Under the pieces are notes generated by a model, which ran no database searches, had not been told where the DNA came from, and saw only the letters and a list, made by a program, of their open reading frames with translations. Source: Microcaldota archaeon (lineage in GTDB: Archaea; Micrarchaeota; Micrarchaeia; Micrarchaeales; CABMGC01). Taken from it: a stretch of DNA of 6,200 nucleotides. Below, piece after piece: positions 5,045 through 6,200 of this stretch; position 1 is the stretch's first letter; the number at the start of each line of letters is the position of its first letter. The stretch covers positions 1-6,200 of the forward strand of contig JAGWHG010000037.1 in the NCBI GenBank assembly GCA_028866975.1. Reading direction: 5' to 3'. The translations under genes and the position numbers were made by a program.

Positions 5045-5713
5045 CTGCTTTAGCGTTTCGATCAGCATATTCCAATTTGGCCTTTTTTGTGCCGGGATAA
5101 ACGCATTTGCAGTTTTAGGCACTTTTATATTGGAGAGCGCCCCGGCAAACTTTGCTTTGTCTTTTATTCTGAACGCATCTGCGTAAAGTTCATGCATCCA
5201 ATACAAATCATATAGGTCCTTCCATTCCTTTCTTTCCTCAAATGCACTCTCCTTCTGGGCGTTCAACTCCTTGAATTTGTACATTGATGCAATCTTTGAT
5301 ATCGGTAAAAAATCTGATACTGTCCTCCTTTTTTCTGCCTTGCCCCTGATTCCGAACGAAATGTCAAGCCGGACCACGTCTACGATGCTATCGAACTTGT
5401 ATGCCATCATAAAACCGATCGAGTGCTTTGTGAAAAAGTCCTTCTTGATTTTCCACCCAAGCCTTTCGATATGCTTTCTTGCATCGCCGCTGCCTAGATC
5501 TGTATCGTAGTCGAGATCCTCGGAAAATCTCTGGTGCCCCCCTAAATAGCCTTTGTTTATCGCCGTTCCGCCTTTTAGCACAAAATCCTCATTCCCGATT
5601 GATTCCATGAGCTCAAAAAGGAAGGCCTCTTTAACCACAAAATTAAGGCTGAGGCCGGCCCTTACGGCATAGTCCCTGAGCTCGTCCGTCTTAAAAACTA
5701 CCGTAGCCACCAT
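5006..5713 (-). CDS. abiEii: AbiEii-type nucleotidyltransferase toxin (type IV toxin-antitoxin)
   Basis: A 235-residue DUF1814/COG2253 nucleotidyltransferase. Family motifs are intact: FVLKGGTAI (44-52), RFSEDLDYD (62-70; catalytic D66 and D68), RLDISF (115-120; third acidic residue D117) and EWKDLYDLY (163-171; K165, D166, D169). AbiEii proteins are growth-inhibiting toxins paired with AbiEi and linked to phage-infection abortion; the related mycobacterial MenT toxins add nucleotides to tRNA 3' ends. The ATG at 5713 overlaps the antitoxin gene by 16 bases. The last ten or so residues (from ATMAEPGQ on) are encoded by the tRNA-Leu-like sequence, and the TAG stop coincides with its anticodon triplet. 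The C-terminus thus appears to have been created by fusion with tRNA DNA, beyond the catalytic core, so activity may be retained. Confidence 0.88.
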   Translation of the reverse strand: MVATVVFKTDELRDYAVRAGLSLNFVVKEAFLFELMESIGNEDFVLKGGTAINKGYLGGHQRFSEDLDYDTDLGSGDARKHIERLGWKIKKDFFTKHSIGFMMAYKFDSIVDVVRLDISFGIRGKAEKRRTVSDFLPISKIASMYKFKELNAQKESAFEERKEWKDLYDLYWMHELYADAFRIKDKAKFAGALSNIKVPKTANAFIPAQKRPNWNMLIETLKQATMAEPGQTHHA

Positions 5714-6200
5714 GACATAATCGCCTCCTTGCCGACGTTATCTATAACCCTCCATTCTGGCACATACGTGCCACTGCCTCTTCCACTGAGGTAGGTTGTC
5801 GCTTTGACCTTTCTCCTGCAGAATGAAAGCAGCCTTGACTTTTCTTTATCGAGTCTTGGGAGGAGCGACAATAAATAGCCAAGCCTTTGGAAAAGTGCGG
5901 ACCCTCCCGAATCGCATAGCAAAATGAGTTTTGCAGAGTCGATGTGCGCATAGAACAATACTTTTGCAAGCATTGAGAAGCTTGTAAGCGGCAGGTGCAT
6001 AAGAGAATCGCTGATTGCTTTCTCAATAGATGCGATTGGGTATTCACCCTTCTCAACGCCGGCATAGTTGCGCGCCTTGAAATATGAGAATTCTAAATTC
6101 CCCATCTGCACTGACTTTCTCATCTCAGATGCAACGAATACAGTAAATGGGAATTCTTCAATAAGATGGTGCAGATAGAAAGCCGTAGATAGGGAAATGT
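5698..6200 (-). CDS. abiEi: AbiEi-type antitoxin / transcriptional regulator, C-terminal part (5' end outside window)
   Basis: The frame stays open to the window edge, giving 166 residues. They begin ISLSTAFYLHHLIEEFPFTV and continue FVASEMRKSVQMGNLEFSYF. This matches the C-terminal region of AbiEi proteins: the helix with S-x-A-L/F-x-x-H, then P-x-T-V-x-V followed by a basic stretch and an x-F-x-F strand. IASIEKAISDSLMHLP is the equivalent of the usual PERTLLDxL element. The N-terminal winged-helix domain, which binds the promoter for autoregulation, would lie beyond 6200. An internal ATG at 6123 is not the start, because the conserved sequence continues in frame above it. AbiEi neutralises AbiEii mainly through transcriptional repression. 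The stop overlaps the toxin start by 16 bases, indicating translational coupling. Confidence 0.78.
   Translation of the reverse strand, partial: ISLSTAFYLHHLIEEFPFTVFVASEMRKSVQMGNLEFSYFKARNYAGVEKGEYPIASIEKAISDSLMHLPLTSFSMLAKVLFYAHIDSAKLILLCDSGGSALFQRLGYLLSLLPRLDKEKSRLLSFCRRKVKATTYLSGRGSGTYVPEWRVIDNVGKEAIMSWWLR

Noticed and set aside
1..6200. CRISPR array, insertion sequence with terminal inverted repeats, or integrase gene
   Set aside because: No regularly spaced short repeats, transposase or integrase motifs were seen on either strand. The only notable repeat is the 20-bp pair flanking vapBC.

Overview
The window looks archaeal. It encodes a short archaeal-type RNA polymerase subunit K, a geranylgeranyl reductase for isoprenoid membrane lipids, an SbcD/Mre11-related phosphoesterase of the archaeal type, short or leaderless transcripts with TATA boxes about 25-30 bases upstream of starts, and small compact genes. 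A DPANN lineage such as Micrarchaeota is possible but cannot be established from this sequence alone. The first ~158 bases are an exception: they are about 30% G+C, read as a bacterial-type RND efflux permease, and stop abruptly where a ~60% G+C archaeal gene begins. This looks like a junction between two genomes, either a chimeric assembly or a recent insertion.

Layout. 1-162: RND fragment. 159-890 (+): metallophosphoesterase. 883-2328 (-): geranylgeranyl reductase, tail-to-tail with the phosphoesterase (8-base overlap). 2336-2506 (-): rpoK, seven bases ahead of the reductase and probably its operon partner. It has no ATG, GTG or TTG start. 2507-2715: promoter region with a possible structured small RNA (two consecutive hairpins and a T-rich run) ahead of a PH-domain/zinc-ribbon protein (2716-3213, +). 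3215-3922 (-): family 2 glycosyltransferase, divergent from an RNHCP zinc protein (3970-4293, +).

The right-hand third is accessory DNA. A VapBC-type pair (AbrB-like antitoxin 4651-4884 and PIN toxin 4295-4654, both -) lies between two perfect 20-bp direct repeats (4275-4294 and 4958-4977). On the minus strand the repeat is the 3' end of a tRNA, from the T-loop to the discriminator base. The right-hand copy belongs to a longer 87-base sequence resembling tRNA-Leu(UAG), with broken acceptor and anticodon stems. The 3' end of an AbiEii nucleotidyltransferase toxin gene (5006-5713, -) runs into this tRNA-like sequence, and the toxin's TAG stop is the anticodon triplet. The cognate AbiEi antitoxin (5698-6200, -) overlaps the toxin by 16 bases and runs off the window.

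The best reading is a tRNA-Leu 3'-end attachment site used by one or more small elements. A minimal vapBC cassette is bounded by att-like repeats, and an abiE module ends in the decayed tRNA copy. One repeat also supplies the last codons and stop of the RNHCP gene. No integrase gene is present in the window.
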